Part shown: positions 28,877 through 39,629 of the stretch, piece by piece
Layout: each line of letters starts with the position of its first letter
Numbering within the stretch: the first letter of the stretch is position 1
NCBI GenBank assembly: GCA_002298125.1
Contig: DBMJ01000005.1
Span: forward strand, 1,955-65,954
DNA length: 64,000 nucleotides
Direction of reading: 5' to 3'
Source of the DNA: Clostridium sp. UBA701
GTDB lineage: Bacteria > Bacillota > Clostridia > Clostridiales > Clostridiaceae
The notes under the pieces: generated by a model
Told to the model about the DNA's origin: nothing
Database searches by the model: none
Seen by the model: the letters and a program-made list of their open reading frames with translations, nothing else
Translations under genes and position numbers: made by a program

Positions 28877-29195
28877 TGCACTCACCTTTCTAGTAACATA
28901 GTCTGAATAAAGACTATTATAAAACTTTACAACATATAAAGCAATATTTGTAAACTCCTATTATAAGGAAGAAACATTTATTATTTCATAACTATTATAT
29001 AAGAAATTTTCTCTAAATAGAATAATTTTTAGAAATTGGTCAATATTTTAAATACCCTTTCAAGCATATATATCTTTTAATTTGTAGGGTTATAAACTGT
29101 AACCTTTAAAAATATATTTAGATAAAGTGAAGCTTAGTACTATATTAATCCAATCTAGAAGCTTAAGAACATTATATACATAGGGAGGTTTTTTC
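28877..29195. other. Divergent intergenic region without genes
   Basis: This 319-bp AT-rich gap separates the giant activase-related gene and the TPR gene. Apart from the leftward promoter listed separately I see only weak -10-like stretches ahead of the TPR gene, and no RNA gene or riboswitch. Confidence 0.5.
28916..28944 (-). promoter_or_regulatory. Sigma-A promoter of the activase-related gene
   Basis: TTGCTT (28944-28939), a 17-base spacer and TATAAT (28921-28916) lie about 40 bases upstream of the ATG at 28876. Confidence 0.75.
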
Positions 29196-29552
29196 ATGAA
29201 TTTCTTTCAAAGGGGCAATGAGATGTATAATACAAAAGATTACAGAAAAGCCATTGAGCTATATAAAAGAGCATACGAGGAAAGAAATAATGAGGCAGCA
29301 GCTCTATATAATGCTGCAGTGTGCTTTATTAAATTATCTGAATATGATAAGGCACTGCCCTTACTTGAAAGAGCTATAGTTCATAGGAGGGATAGTAAGT
29401 ATTTCTTTAATTTAGGCTACTGCTATGCCATGTTAAAAAACAATAAAAAAGCCCTTATATATTTTAATACTGCTTGGGCACTGGACCCTTCTGATGGAGA
29501 TTGTAAAAAAGCTATAGATCTTATTATAAATGGATATAAACTAAGCAGTTAG
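29196..29552 (+). CDS. Small TPR repeat protein
   Basis: This 118-residue protein consists of about three tetratricopeptide repeats. NEMYNTKDYRKAIELYKRAYE (about 8-28), a second unit at about 36-68 (AALYNAAVCFIKLSEYDKALPLLERA) and a third at about 70-103 (YFFNLGYCYAMLKNNKKALIYFNTAW) fit the TPR spacing of 34. There is no signal peptide, so it is probably a cytoplasmic protein-protein interaction scaffold. The partner is unknown. The ATG follows a TAGGGAGG site. It stands alone and converges on the giant glucan synthase gene. Confidence 0.85.
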   Translation: MNFFQRGNEMYNTKDYRKAIELYKRAYEERNNEAAALYNAAVCFIKLSEYDKALPLLERAIVHRRDSKYFFNLGYCYAMLKNNKKALIYFNTAWALDPSDGDCKKAIDLIINGYKLSS

Positions 29553-29573
29553 TTGTGGTATAAATAAATAACT

Positions 29574-29616
29574 AAAAACCCTGCAAGAAAGCATTTCCTT
29601 TCTTACAGGGTTTTTT
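29574..29616. terminator. Bidirectional terminator between TPR and glucan synthase genes
   Basis: AAAACCCTG and AAGAAAG pair with CTTTCTT and CAGGGTTTT around a 6-base loop with one mismatch. A T-run follows on both strands, in a convergent gap. Confidence 0.88.
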
Positions 29617-29630
29617 CTAATGTGTAACAA

Positions 29631-32600
29631 CTATATGGTTACCTCCACCTCGTGTATTCCACCGCTGCAGTATGGAATAACATTGCCCTTTAGCACAATA
29701 CCATCCATAATGATTTTTTTATCCTCTCCTCTGTTCACTATAATCCTATATTCTGCATTGTCCTTTTTAAAATCAATCTCGTAATGGGTCCAATCCTCTG
29801 GAATGCATGGTTCAATGACAAATCCTTCTTTTCCCCTTTGTTTCAAACCTAAAATCCCTTCTATACCTGTTCTATACATCCAGCCTGCAGCTCCAGTATA
29901 CCAGCTCCATCCGCCTCTACCTGTGTGGGGCTCTTTAATATATACATCTGCCGCCATTACATAGGGCTCTACCTTGTATCTTTCACAGCTTAAGTGAGAT
30001 CTTGAATGGTTAATGGGATTAATCATATTAAACATTCTCCAAGCTTTGCTGCACTTACCCATTTTAGCTAGTGCTAATATTACCCATACTGCTGCATGAG
30101 TATATTGTCCTCCATTTTCTCTAACTCCAGGTACATATCCCTTGATATAACCTGGTTCTAACTTAGACTTGTTAAAAGGTGGAGCAAGGAGAAGAATCAT
30201 CCCTATATCCTCTTTAATAAGCTGTCTTTCTAGTGCATGCATTGCCTCTTTTATCCTTGAGGGACTACCTGCTCCAGAAATTACTGCCCAGCTTTGAGCT
30301 AGTGAATCAATTTGGCACTCATCGTTTTCTATAGAACCTAAGGGAGTTCCATCATCAAAATAAGCTCTTCTATACCATCCCCCGTCCCAAGCATTTCTTT
30401 CTAGGTTTTCCCTAATGAACTCCTTCATCTTTTTGTACTTATTTTCTCTTTCATCATCCTTAACATATTTGCATATATCAGTAAAACTATCTAGTATACT
30501 ATATAAGAACCATCCAAGCCATATGCTTTCTCCTCTTCCCCTATTCCCCACTGTGCTCATACCATCATTCCAGTCCCCACTGCCCATAAGCGGAATGTTG
30601 TGAGGTCCAAAATTTAGTCCCCTTTCAATGGCTTTTACACAATGCTCATAAATTGTGCCCTTAACCTTTGCTTCTCCACTGATCTTATACCGTTCATCCT
30701 CTCCCTCCTTTAACATTTCATCCTCTAAATAGGGGACCTCTTCCATTAAAATGCTATAGTCTCCCGTATTATTTATATAATCACAAGTTACATAGGGCAG
30801 CCACAGTAAGTCATCGGAAAATCTAGTTCTTATGCCGCTATCTACCACAGGGTGCCACCAGTGCTGCACATCTCCCTCTAAAAACTGTCTTGAGGCGCTA
30901 TATACTATTTGTTCTCGGGTAATACTGCTATCTAAATAGCTAATGGCCATAACATCCTGAAGCTGATCTCTAAAGCCATAAGCCCCACCGGACTGATAAA
31001 AAGCTGTTCTAGCCCAGTATCTGCATACTATGGTTTGATACATAAGCCACCCATTTAACATAATGTCCATAGACTTATCCTCTGTTTTAACCACAATCCT
31101 CCCCAAAAGCTCCTGCCAATACTCTTTAACCTCATGAAGCTTTCTTAGTGCCACATCTCTATTACTATATTCCTCAACTATTTGGTCTATAGCAGCTGTG
31201 CACTCTTCGCAGCCTAAAAGCACTATAAGCTGCTTCTCCTCATTGGCACCTAGAGAAATCACTGTTGAAGCTGCAGTGCAGGGATCAAGGCCTGAACCCA
31301 CAGTATTAGATAATTTTGTATACTTAGTATAAAGGGGGTTTTCAACACTTCCCCCTCTACCTAAAAATTCCCTCCTGTCCCCAGTAAAGCTTTCATATTC
31401 TCCACCTATAATTTTTAAGTATACTATGGATTTCCCAAAGTGCTCGCTATATGGATTTCTTGCATAAATATATTTTTTCTCTTCATTCAAATAGGTAGAA
31501 ATGTATTGGGAGGTTTGCTGCGGAACCACTCCTAACACCATTTGAGCATAGTAAGTCAAAGAGAGCTTTCTTTCTACTTCAGTGTTATTTTTTAACCTTA
31601 CTATACATACCTTTGCGCTTTGAGACAAGGGTACAAACATGGTTAGCTCTCCAATTATTCCATAGGCCTCCTTTTTATAATTTGCATAGCCAAACCCATA
31701 TTCAATTACATATTCTCCACTATCAGTTATTGGCTTAGGGCATATGCTCCATAAATTGCCGTCACAATTATCCCTAATATATAATGCTTCCCCTAGAGCA
31801 TCAGTAATTGGGTCATTGGACCAAGGGGTAATTTTGTTTTCTCTACTATTTTTATACCAGGTATAGCTGCTTCCACTTTCAGATATATGAAATCCAAATT
31901 CCTTGTTGGCTATAACATTTATCCAAGGGGCAGGAGTGTTTCGCTTATTAGTAAGTCTGATAACATAGGAATTATTTTCACTGTTAAACCCTCCATACCT
32001 GTTATAATACTGAAGACTTGGCAAGGTAAAGCTATATGGCTTTTTTAAATACTTTGAGCTATAGGTTTGTAAAATCTCAAGCTCTTTCTTCTCATCTTCC
32101 TTGTCATTATTATCCTCTAGCTGATTTATCAAGGCTCCCTTTTCTGGATCTATGACAAGCTTCGAAATGGCCATAATAAGGTCAATATCGCCCTCATCCA
32201 TAGTGGGGGAGGATTGGAGAAATACTCCACCCTGTTTATTTTGTTTATCCCTTGCATGGCTTGATGAAATTAATTCCCGCACAGCATCCTGGATTTGCTG
32301 TATATATCCATATCCTTGCAAATTAACTATAACCAAATCCACCTTTAATCCCTTTATACACCAATACTCATGGGCGTATAAAAGCTGTCTCACATAATCA
32401 ATGTCCCTGTCCTTTCTTACAAGGAGAAGAACTATGGGCACATCTCCAGATATACCATATTTCCATAGGTCCCTTTGGGCTCTGCTTATTTTTTTAATAT
32501 AGTCTTCTCTTGCCTTTAAAGAGCTATTTAAAAATAATATCTTAGAGGCCATGTATTGATATAAGTTAGCTTGATTGGCCTTTATACCTAGATATTTCAT

Positions 32601-35600
32601 CTCTACAATGCTTTGAGTCCATGCCAGCTCAAAAACTCTGTTTATATTTGACATATCACTATACTTTGAAGCCAGCTTCAAAACTTCCTCCATAGTATAA
32701 CCAACCCCTGTGGTATAAGCCACTGTACAATTCTTCCCAGGCTCAAGCTTAACCCTTTTTCTTATACTTATTATGGGGTCAAGTACTGTGCCACTGGTAT
32801 TATTTAGGGCGGCTTCATTTTCCATGGCCACTGGATTATCTAGATTTCTTCCACGTCCAATAAAGTTTACCCTGCTGGTTTCATACTGCATTGACCCAAC
32901 TACCTCACCCTCTACTGCCACAGTCTGCATCACATAGGGCTTCACTTGACCTTTAGCTCTAGGTCTCCTACTGGCAATAACACATTCAGGATTTTCAACA
33001 TATTCAGTACTAATAAAAAGATTACTGAAGGCAGGGTGAACTATATCCGCATTATAAGGAGAAAGAGTTACTTCACAGTAGCTTGTTATCTCCATGGTTC
33101 TTAAGTGTTCACTATTATTAGTCAAAGTAATTTTTCTAACCTCTGCATCATCCTCACTAGATACTGCTATTTGCATATGAGTTGTTATGTTACCGTCTCT
33201 ACGCATAAATTCAGCCTTATCAAGAGAAAATATAACCTCATAATGCTGACCTTCGCTTTTGCATGGTTCATAAGCTGCACTCCAATACTCGTTAGAATTT
33301 AAGTTCTTAATATAAAAGAACATTCCTCCATTTTCTGTGGTGGTATCCTCTCTCCACCTGTAGATAGTCATATCCTCTTTTTTACTATAGCCGCTGCCAC
33401 TATTTGATATCATCAATGAGTAGGAATCATTAGAAAGTAAATGGGTTTCTGGATATTGTGTTTTTGCTGTATCATAGGCTCTTACCACAATGTTTTGCTT
33501 TGGAGCTGTAAAATTCACTGCATCAAACTTACGCTCTCTATCATATACCACATTCTTTGGCACTCTCTCCTGCAGTAAAAGCTCCGTAGCCTTTATAATT
33601 GGAATTCTATGAAATCTATGCTGAAGAGCATTGCTATTAATTACATTATCTAGTGCCATAAGGCTCATACCCTGATGATGCACCATGAAACACTTTATTA
33701 TGGTATTTTTTTTACCCTTAGGTAATCTTTCTTTGGTGTAGTCCACAGCCTCATAAAAGCCATATTTCCCCTTTAATCCATCATTTATAAGCCTTTCTAT
33801 ATTCTCATAGGCGCTTCTAAAATCCATTTGAAGTGCTAGCATTGTAGAATAAGGTGAAATTACAAGCTCATTGTTAAGTCCTCTCTTGAGCCCTATGCCT
33901 GGTATACCAAAGGCCTTATATTGATAATTTAGATTTACATCAAAGCTGTTATAAGCAGCTTCAGATATTCCCCAGGAAATTTTTTTATCCTTGCAATAAT
34001 TTTTTTGTCCCTGAAGTACTGCTCTATAGGTTTCATCAAGCAGCGTGTTGGGATAATTTTTCATAATTAAAAGAGGCATTAAGTATTCAAACATGGTACC
34101 GCTCCATGAAACAAGTCCCTTGCTGCCACCCATGTAAGTTTGTGCTCTTCCAAGCTTAAACCAATGCTTTTGTTCCACATCTCCCTTGGCAATGGCAACA
34201 AAGCTAGCCTGCCTGGATTCTGAAGCCAAAAGATCATAGTAGCAATTTCCAATACTATCCTTTTCTACGTCATAGCCAATAGAAAAAAGCTGTCTGCCTT
34301 TGTCATAAAGCAGGGTAAAATCCGTTGCAGCAGCAATATTATCTAGCCTTTGGCAAAGATTATAGATTTTCTGTCTTAGCCCCTCCCCCTCTATCTTTGT
34401 ATTATTTAGCATACTTTTTAGCTTTTCAACAAGCTCCTCCTCCTTTGTATTTTTTGTAGGAGAAAGCTCTAATTTGTGGAGAAGATCATTAACCTTATCC
34501 TCCATGTTTTCTAAGTCCATATCCCTTACTTCAAGAGTAAGCTCCTCAATTAATGCATCTATTTCACTAGGAGCTTCTTTAATTATTTCTAACCAAGGGA
34601 AAAATCTTTGAAGCTCACTTAAGTAACCCTCCACAGTGTGTATAACTTTATTATTCCAATAAAGCTCTGTATCCACTTTTGATTTTTTTAGCTCTAATGC
34701 TCTTCTTAACACATCAGAAAGCAGTGTTTTCCAGCCTATTACATCAAACTTATCCTCCTCTAGATCACTTATAATATTTATATAAAAATCCTTAATATTA
34801 AAACTCTCCTCTATCTCCTCCTCCGCCAGTAAAAGTATATCCTTAAGTCCCTTCCTCTGCACACTTCTTAGTATTGGTGTTTTCATAAACTCTCTTAAGG
34901 ATTCTGAAACTACCCATATATAACCCACCAGATTGCCGCTGTCTACAGTAGATACGTACATAGGTCTAAGGGGCTTTTTAGAGGTGGTATCATACCAGTT
35001 ATAATAGTGTCCCTTATACCTTTCAAGGCTTTCCATGTTAAATAATATTTTATCCAATTTCTCACATAGCTCAACTATATTAATATATCCAAAGTCAAAG
35101 GCTACAATGTTTGAGGTTAAGCCCATGCCCATATTGGTAGGAGAGGTTCTTGGTGCAATGCCGTTATGAGGTTCCTCTTGATAATTATCAGGAGCAAGAT
35201 AATTATTTGAGCTGTCTACAAAATCTTCAAAGTAAGCCCAAGTTTTTCTGCATAGCTGTCTTAACTCAAAATCCTCCTCCTCTGTAATAATTTTTGCTTT
35301 TTCCTTTTGTTCACAGCTTATATAATAGGCAACTAAGGGAGACATAAACCACAGCACAGAGGGAATTATCATCTTAGCACTCTGTGCTATGCTATGTGAA
35401 AGCACAATTATTATTACAGATATCAAACTACCAACCCACATAGTACCAATAAAATTATAAAGCCTTTTGCCAAGCCTTGATTCCACATCTGCTGCAGTCT
35501 GCCACTCCAACAAATTTCTCTTAGAGATGAATAATCTATATAGAGTCCTAATTATCGCATCTGCCATCAAATATGCATTATAGGGTAAAAAACAGAATAG

Positions 35601-38270
35601 AAGAAAAAATTGCTCCAGAGTATTTTTAAAGTCATTTATTTTCCCTGAAATACTCATCCCTCGGGCTGGTATCACCACAGCATCAGACACGTCAAATACC
35701 ACAGGGCTTAAAAGCCCTAGAAATCCAAGTATAAGCCAGAGCTCATAATTAGGTAAAATGGTTAATGCCAATATTAACAGTATCAAAAGTGAAGGTGATA
35801 AGAGACTTCTTCTTAAATTGTCGAATATCTTCCATTTGCATAGCTTATCTAGAGGTGAACTTTTATAAAGCCAAGGTAATAACTGCCAATCCCCTCTAAC
35901 CCACCTATGAAGTCTCATGGCACTAGAATTGTAGTAAGCAGGATACCCATCAATTAATTCCACATCTGTAAGCAGTGCCGCCCTTACATAACAGCCCTCC
36001 AGCAAATCATGGCTTAATACTGAGTTTTCAGGTATCTCATCACTCAGCATAGCTGCAAAAACATCTAAGTCGTAAATGCCCTTGCCAGTATATATACCCT
36101 CTCCAAAAAAGTCCTGATAGACATCAGAGACTGCAGTAGTATACATATCTATACCTGTTTCTCCCGAAAAAATCCTTGAAAACAGAGTTTTATTTGCACT
36201 TAATATACCAACGCTTATCCTTGGCTGCATTAAGCCATAGCCTCTTTCAACCTTCTTTTTATCCTTGTTTAACACAGCTGCATTTAATATGTGGCTCATA
36301 GCTCCAATAAGCTTTTTGGCACTATCCCTTGGAAGCTCTGTGTCAGCATCTAGGGTAATAACATATTTAACCTTCTTAAGCTTATCTATACTTCCACTTA
36401 TCACATCATAGCTAGTATCCTTATCTCCTCTTAAAAGTTTGTTAAATTCCATTATTTTTCCGCGTTTTCTTTCCCAGCCAAGGTATTTACCTTCCCCTTC
36501 ATTGTATTTTCTATATCTATTAAAAAAATAAAAAACTTCCTCTCCATCCTTGCAGTACTTTTTATTCAAGGCTTTAATATCCTTTAAGGCAGCTTCAATG
36601 ATGTGTTTATCCTTATCCTCATGTTCATATTTACTGTCACAAAAGTCTCCAAGCAATGCGAAATAGAGGTTTTTCTCTGCATTTGCCAAGTAATACACCT
36701 CTAGGTCGCCTATGAGCTCCTGCACCCTTTCCTCGTTATTTAGCAGTGTTGGTATTATTACTACTGTACTGCTGCTCTCTGGAATGCCCTCCTTCATCTC
36801 TAGCTTTGGTATAAAGCTAGGCTTAGTGAAATGATTAATGCTGTAATTTACTGTAGATATAATCACTTCGCTGCAGGGTATTAAAATTGCAATGGCAGTA
36901 ATGACATATTTATATACTACAATACTAACATCCCTGTAAGCACTAACGCCAAGTAATACCAAGTCCAACAGCAGTGTTCCTAATATAATTAAACCTATAT
37001 AAAAGTTGACCTTCTTTGTTTTAATAGCTGCCTTTATGACCTCAATACCCTTAGCTCTTATGTCTAGTCTGTCCTTAAGATAAGCCACTCCATCATCTAT
37101 AATATAATAGCCAATGTGTCTTTTATATGCTTCTAGGTCCTTTACCACAGCCTCTTTAGCACATTCTACCGCTTTTTTTGCAATAATGGATTCTGGCCTT
37201 CTAGAATAATTAGATAGCTTCTCAATTTTATGTCTATAATAATCCCTAGACTCAAAGTCCATGTCCTTGTATATATCAGAAGGATCCTCTCTTAATATCT
37301 GCTCTACATAGCTTAACCTTTCAAAAGCCTCTCTCCAGTCTAAAGCCTCCACATTTCTTATGGAAGTTATGCAATTCCCAATGGAAAGCTGGAAGGCGGC
37401 CTGAGTCTGATGCTCAATGGCTATTAACTTTTCTGTACTTGTTTCAAAATATTCCAGCTTTTCATCTATAAATCTAAATACCTCGCTATTATCAGTACCA
37501 TTATCTCTAAGCACCTTTAACAGCCTCTCTGTAAAATGTGGAGAAAAGCTTAAATCCTCATTTTTTATTTTGTCTAGTTCCTCTGTAAGGTTCTTTGAAT
37601 TAATAGAGTTTATAATCCTCTCTGCTATATAATCCCCTTGCTGCTTTTCTTCTTGAGAAATACTAATTTTTTCTGCTGTATAGCTAATATTTTGAATAAG
37701 GGCTATTCTAAGCATAATTGGAAATGCCCATAGCTCTCCTGTAGTGAGAATGCTGTTTCTTTCATAGGCCCTTAAAAAGATTTCAATTGTAGCTTCGTCT
37801 ATCTTGCCATCAGTATGTGATACTAACTCTATAGCTATATGATAAATTCTAGGGTAGCACTTCATTATACCCTTTGTTATTACTGGTAAATTTTTATAAT
37901 AGCTTTTAGGCATATTGTTCTTTATGTCTTTATATTCCCTTTCTATAAGATATAGGTTGTCAAGAAGCCATTCCGCTGCAGGTACTATGTCGTTTTTCTG
38001 CTGAACTTCTTTATCCATATAGTTATAGGTGTTAATTATTTTTTCGTAGCTCTTGTCAAGACTTCTCATAAGTGCCTTTTTACAGTTAGAACCTTTACCT
38101 ATGGATACACCATAGGCAATTTCCATGGCATGCTTTTCTAAGCTCTCCTTGTTTAGATTTATAGTTGGAATATCCTCCATTAAATTTTCTTCTTCATTCT
38201 TAAGCCTATAAAATAAACTTAATGTTGTAATAACTGCTAATGCTAATGCTGCTGCATATAAATACACCAT
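29631..38270 (-). CDS. Cyclic beta-1,2-glucan synthase-like giant protein (GT84 + GH94)
   Basis: At 2879 residues this resembles NdvB/Cgs, which builds linear beta-1,2-glucan from UDP-glucose, cyclises it and trims it. A processive GT84 part (about 490-800) shows LDADTELP (near 638), SHDLLEG (near 752) and LHRWVRGDW (near 787), with membrane helices around 420-460 and 810-1000. A middle part (about 1200-1650) with HHQGMSLMAL (near 1530) matches the cyclisation/glycoamylase-like domain. The C-terminal GH94 phosphorylase part has YGFRDQLQDVM (near 2432) and the catalytic Asp in GSGDWNDGM (near 2567). The ATG has AAGGAGTG upstream. The glucan product is inferred from the domain set. Confidence 0.88.
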   Translation of the reverse strand: MVYLYAAALALAVITTLSLFYRLKNEEENLMEDIPTINLNKESLEKHAMEIAYGVSIGKGSNCKKALMRSLDKSYEKIINTYNYMDKEVQQKNDIVPAAEWLLDNLYLIEREYKDIKNNMPKSYYKNLPVITKGIMKCYPRIYHIAIELVSHTDGKIDEATIEIFLRAYERNSILTTGELWAFPIMLRIALIQNISYTAEKISISQEEKQQGDYIAERIINSINSKNLTEELDKIKNEDLSFSPHFTERLLKVLRDNGTDNSEVFRFIDEKLEYFETSTEKLIAIEHQTQAAFQLSIGNCITSIRNVEALDWREAFERLSYVEQILREDPSDIYKDMDFESRDYYRHKIEKLSNYSRRPESIIAKKAVECAKEAVVKDLEAYKRHIGYYIIDDGVAYLKDRLDIRAKGIEVIKAAIKTKKVNFYIGLIILGTLLLDLVLLGVSAYRDVSIVVYKYVITAIAILIPCSEVIISTVNYSINHFTKPSFIPKLEMKEGIPESSSTVVIIPTLLNNEERVQELIGDLEVYYLANAEKNLYFALLGDFCDSKYEHEDKDKHIIEAALKDIKALNKKYCKDGEEVFYFFNRYRKYNEGEGKYLGWERKRGKIMEFNKLLRGDKDTSYDVISGSIDKLKKVKYVITLDADTELPRDSAKKLIGAMSHILNAAVLNKDKKKVERGYGLMQPRISVGILSANKTLFSRIFSGETGIDMYTTAVSDVYQDFFGEGIYTGKGIYDLDVFAAMLSDEIPENSVLSHDLLEGCYVRAALLTDVELIDGYPAYYNSSAMRLHRWVRGDWQLLPWLYKSSPLDKLCKWKIFDNLRRSLLSPSLLILLILALTILPNYELWLILGFLGLLSPVVFDVSDAVVIPARGMSISGKINDFKNTLEQFFLLFCFLPYNAYLMADAIIRTLYRLFISKRNLLEWQTAADVESRLGKRLYNFIGTMWVGSLISVIIIVLSHSIAQSAKMIIPSVLWFMSPLVAYYISCEQKEKAKIITEEEDFELRQLCRKTWAYFEDFVDSSNNYLAPDNYQEEPHNGIAPRTSPTNMGMGLTSNIVAFDFGYINIVELCEKLDKILFNMESLERYKGHYYNWYDTTSKKPLRPMYVSTVDSGNLVGYIWVVSESLREFMKTPILRSVQRKGLKDILLLAEEEIEESFNIKDFYINIISDLEEDKFDVIGWKTLLSDVLRRALELKKSKVDTELYWNNKVIHTVEGYLSELQRFFPWLEIIKEAPSEIDALIEELTLEVRDMDLENMEDKVNDLLHKLELSPTKNTKEEELVEKLKSMLNNTKIEGEGLRQKIYNLCQRLDNIAAATDFTLLYDKGRQLFSIGYDVEKDSIGNCYYDLLASESRQASFVAIAKGDVEQKHWFKLGRAQTYMGGSKGLVSWSGTMFEYLMPLLIMKNYPNTLLDETYRAVLQGQKNYCKDKKISWGISEAAYNSFDVNLNYQYKAFGIPGIGLKRGLNNELVISPYSTMLALQMDFRSAYENIERLINDGLKGKYGFYEAVDYTKERLPKGKKNTIIKCFMVHHQGMSLMALDNVINSNALQHRFHRIPIIKATELLLQERVPKNVVYDRERKFDAVNFTAPKQNIVVRAYDTAKTQYPETHLLSNDSYSLMISNSGSGYSKKEDMTIYRWREDTTTENGGMFFYIKNLNSNEYWSAAYEPCKSEGQHYEVIFSLDKAEFMRRDGNITTHMQIAVSSEDDAEVRKITLTNNSEHLRTMEITSYCEVTLSPYNADIVHPAFSNLFISTEYVENPECVIASRRPRAKGQVKPYVMQTVAVEGEVVGSMQYETSRVNFIGRGRNLDNPVAMENEAALNNTSGTVLDPIISIRKRVKLEPGKNCTVAYTTGVGYTMEEVLKLASKYSDMSNINRVFELAWTQSIVEMKYLGIKANQANLYQYMASKILFLNSSLKAREDYIKKISRAQRDLWKYGISGDVPIVLLLVRKDRDIDYVRQLLYAHEYWCIKGLKVDLVIVNLQGYGYIQQIQDAVRELISSSHARDKQNKQGGVFLQSSPTMDEGDIDLIMAISKLVIDPEKGALINQLEDNNDKEDEKKELEILQTYSSKYLKKPYSFTLPSLQYYNRYGGFNSENNSYVIRLTNKRNTPAPWINVIANKEFGFHISESGSSYTWYKNSRENKITPWSNDPITDALGEALYIRDNCDGNLWSICPKPITDSGEYVIEYGFGYANYKKEAYGIIGELTMFVPLSQSAKVCIVRLKNNTEVERKLSLTYYAQMVLGVVPQQTSQYISTYLNEEKKYIYARNPYSEHFGKSIVYLKIIGGEYESFTGDRREFLGRGGSVENPLYTKYTKLSNTVGSGLDPCTAASTVISLGANEEKQLIVLLGCEECTAAIDQIVEEYSNRDVALRKLHEVKEYWQELLGRIVVKTEDKSMDIMLNGWLMYQTIVCRYWARTAFYQSGGAYGFRDQLQDVMAISYLDSSITREQIVYSASRQFLEGDVQHWWHPVVDSGIRTRFSDDLLWLPYVTCDYINNTGDYSILMEEVPYLEDEMLKEGEDERYKISGEAKVKGTIYEHCVKAIERGLNFGPHNIPLMGSGDWNDGMSTVGNRGRGESIWLGWFLYSILDSFTDICKYVKDDERENKYKKMKEFIRENLERNAWDGGWYRRAYFDDGTPLGSIENDECQIDSLAQSWAVISGAGSPSRIKEAMHALERQLIKEDIGMILLLAPPFNKSKLEPGYIKGYVPGVRENGGQYTHAAVWVILALAKMGKCSKAWRMFNMINPINHSRSHLSCERYKVEPYVMAADVYIKEPHTGRGGWSWYTGAAGWMYRTGIEGILGLKQRGKEGFVIEPCIPEDWTHYEIDFKKDNAEYRIIVNRGEDKKIIMDGIVLKGNVIPYCSGGIHEVEVTI

Positions 38271-38395
38271 AGTAAAACACTCCTTCGGAAGTTAAAGTAA
38301 GAATATCCCTATATGAGTTAAAGAATTAACTTAAAATATTATCTCCCCTACAAGCGCAAATTATGATGTTTTATTTTTGTCTTTGGCTGCATAGA

Positions 38396-38425
38396 AAAAA
38401 ATCTGTTATCACTAACAGATTTTTC
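38396..38425 (-). terminator. Terminator of the transglutaminase-like gene
   Basis: AAAAATCTGTTA pairs perfectly with TAACAGATTTTT around a 4-base loop. The A-run on the plus strand gives a T-run for leftward transcripts. It ends the recX/M16/transglutaminase transcript before the giant synthase gene, which therefore needs its own promoter in 38271-38395. Confidence 0.85.
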
Positions 38426-38457
38426 TTATTAAAATCCTATATTATTTAAATTTATTA

Positions 38458-39615
38458 TTACCATTCTCCAACAATATTTGCGTCTCTATGATCCTTGTCA
38501 AACCTCTTATTGTTAAAGTAATTGCCCCCATTATAGAAAGTAGCATCCACGTTTACCCATTTTGACAGCTCCGGAATATATACCTGATTCCAAGCATGGC
38601 TTACCCAGCTTACACCATTAAAGCCTTCTCCAGTTACAAGCCTTACCTTTAAGCCATCAGCTCTACACATGGCTACATATAAGCAGGCATAGTCAAAGCA
38701 TATTCCTTTTCTGCTTTCATAGGTAGCAATTGCTCCAGATCTTATGTTTAAATCATTATTTAATACTCTTTGAGCCTTCTCCTGATCATAGCTAATATTA
38801 CTTCCTACCCAATTATAAATCTTTCTTGCCTTTATCAAGCTGTTGTCTTCGCCAAGAACAAGCTCCCTGGCAAAATTGTCTATGGCAGCATTAGATCGCA
38901 CCCCCTCCTCTAGGGTTACACCATTATAGTATACAATGGTCCTCCCTTTATGGGTGGAGGTAGGTTCTCCTTCCTTTGTAACTACCTTAAAAGAATTGTT
39001 TAATACATTTGGGAGTTGTTTAGCAAGAGGTGTATTGGTTAGTGGGATAATATACTCCTTACATAGGTATTTATAGCCTGAGGACTTCTCTAAATACCTG
39101 TTTAACTCTGGATTTACCTTGTATATAGAAAGCACATTTAAGATAAAGGCAAAGATTAATACATAAGCTATAGAACGAGGAAGCTGAATTACTGCCCCCA
39201 CTATACGCTTTAAAACAGCACTTTTGCTCTTCATGAATTCTTCCACCGCTTCTAATAATGGATAAAAGCTTATGCGGCTTAAAATGTCCATTAACCAATA
39301 TAGAAGCCTATGGAGTATAAAAACTATTGTAGGCATAAGCAGCAAATATACAAGTCCAGGCCTCACCTCTATTGCATCGTGAATAAACCCTGGCAGCATA
39401 TGATGAAGGTTTATATAGGGTTGTTTCTTTGGAGACATAAATACTTCAGAGCAAAAATATATGCCATAAAATAATGCAATAACAAATGCAATATTACTCC
39501 ATAGCTGCTGAAGCTCATTTTTTAAACTGTCAGAAGAGAATTTCATCAAAAAGCCTTTTGTGATAGGATATAGAAATACTATTATTAATAATATATTTAT
39601 GAGATTGACGTCCAT
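38458..39615 (-). CDS. Membrane protein with transglutaminase-like domain
   Basis: This 385-residue protein has about four hydrophobic helices in its N-terminal 165 residues (about 4-22, 35-52, 90-110, 145-165). An extracellular or luminal domain ends in a transglutaminase core. The likely triad is Cys in GICFDYACLY (near 306), His in VSHAWNQVYI (near 339) and Asp in WVNVDATF (near 354). Such domains act as proteases or cross-linking enzymes; the substrate is unknown. The ATG has GAGGAGAGG upstream. It lies 14 bases after recX on the same strand and upstream of the glucan synthase gene. Confidence 0.82.
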   Translation of the reverse strand: MDVNLINILLIIVFLYPITKGFLMKFSSDSLKNELQQLWSNIAFVIALFYGIYFCSEVFMSPKKQPYINLHHMLPGFIHDAIEVRPGLVYLLLMPTIVFILHRLLYWLMDILSRISFYPLLEAVEEFMKSKSAVLKRIVGAVIQLPRSIAYVLIFAFILNVLSIYKVNPELNRYLEKSSGYKYLCKEYIIPLTNTPLAKQLPNVLNNSFKVVTKEGEPTSTHKGRTIVYYNGVTLEEGVRSNAAIDNFARELVLGEDNSLIKARKIYNWVGSNISYDQEKAQRVLNNDLNIRSGAIATYESRKGICFDYACLYVAMCRADGLKVRLVTGEGFNGVSWVSHAWNQVYIPELSKWVNVDATFYNGGNYFNNKRFDKDHRDANIVGEW

Positions 39616-39629
39616 TGATTACTCCTCTC

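Noticed and set aside
28877..29195. Possible small RNA or short gene
   Set aside because: No stable hairpin with a T-run and no reading frame with a site; only the leftward promoter is convincing.
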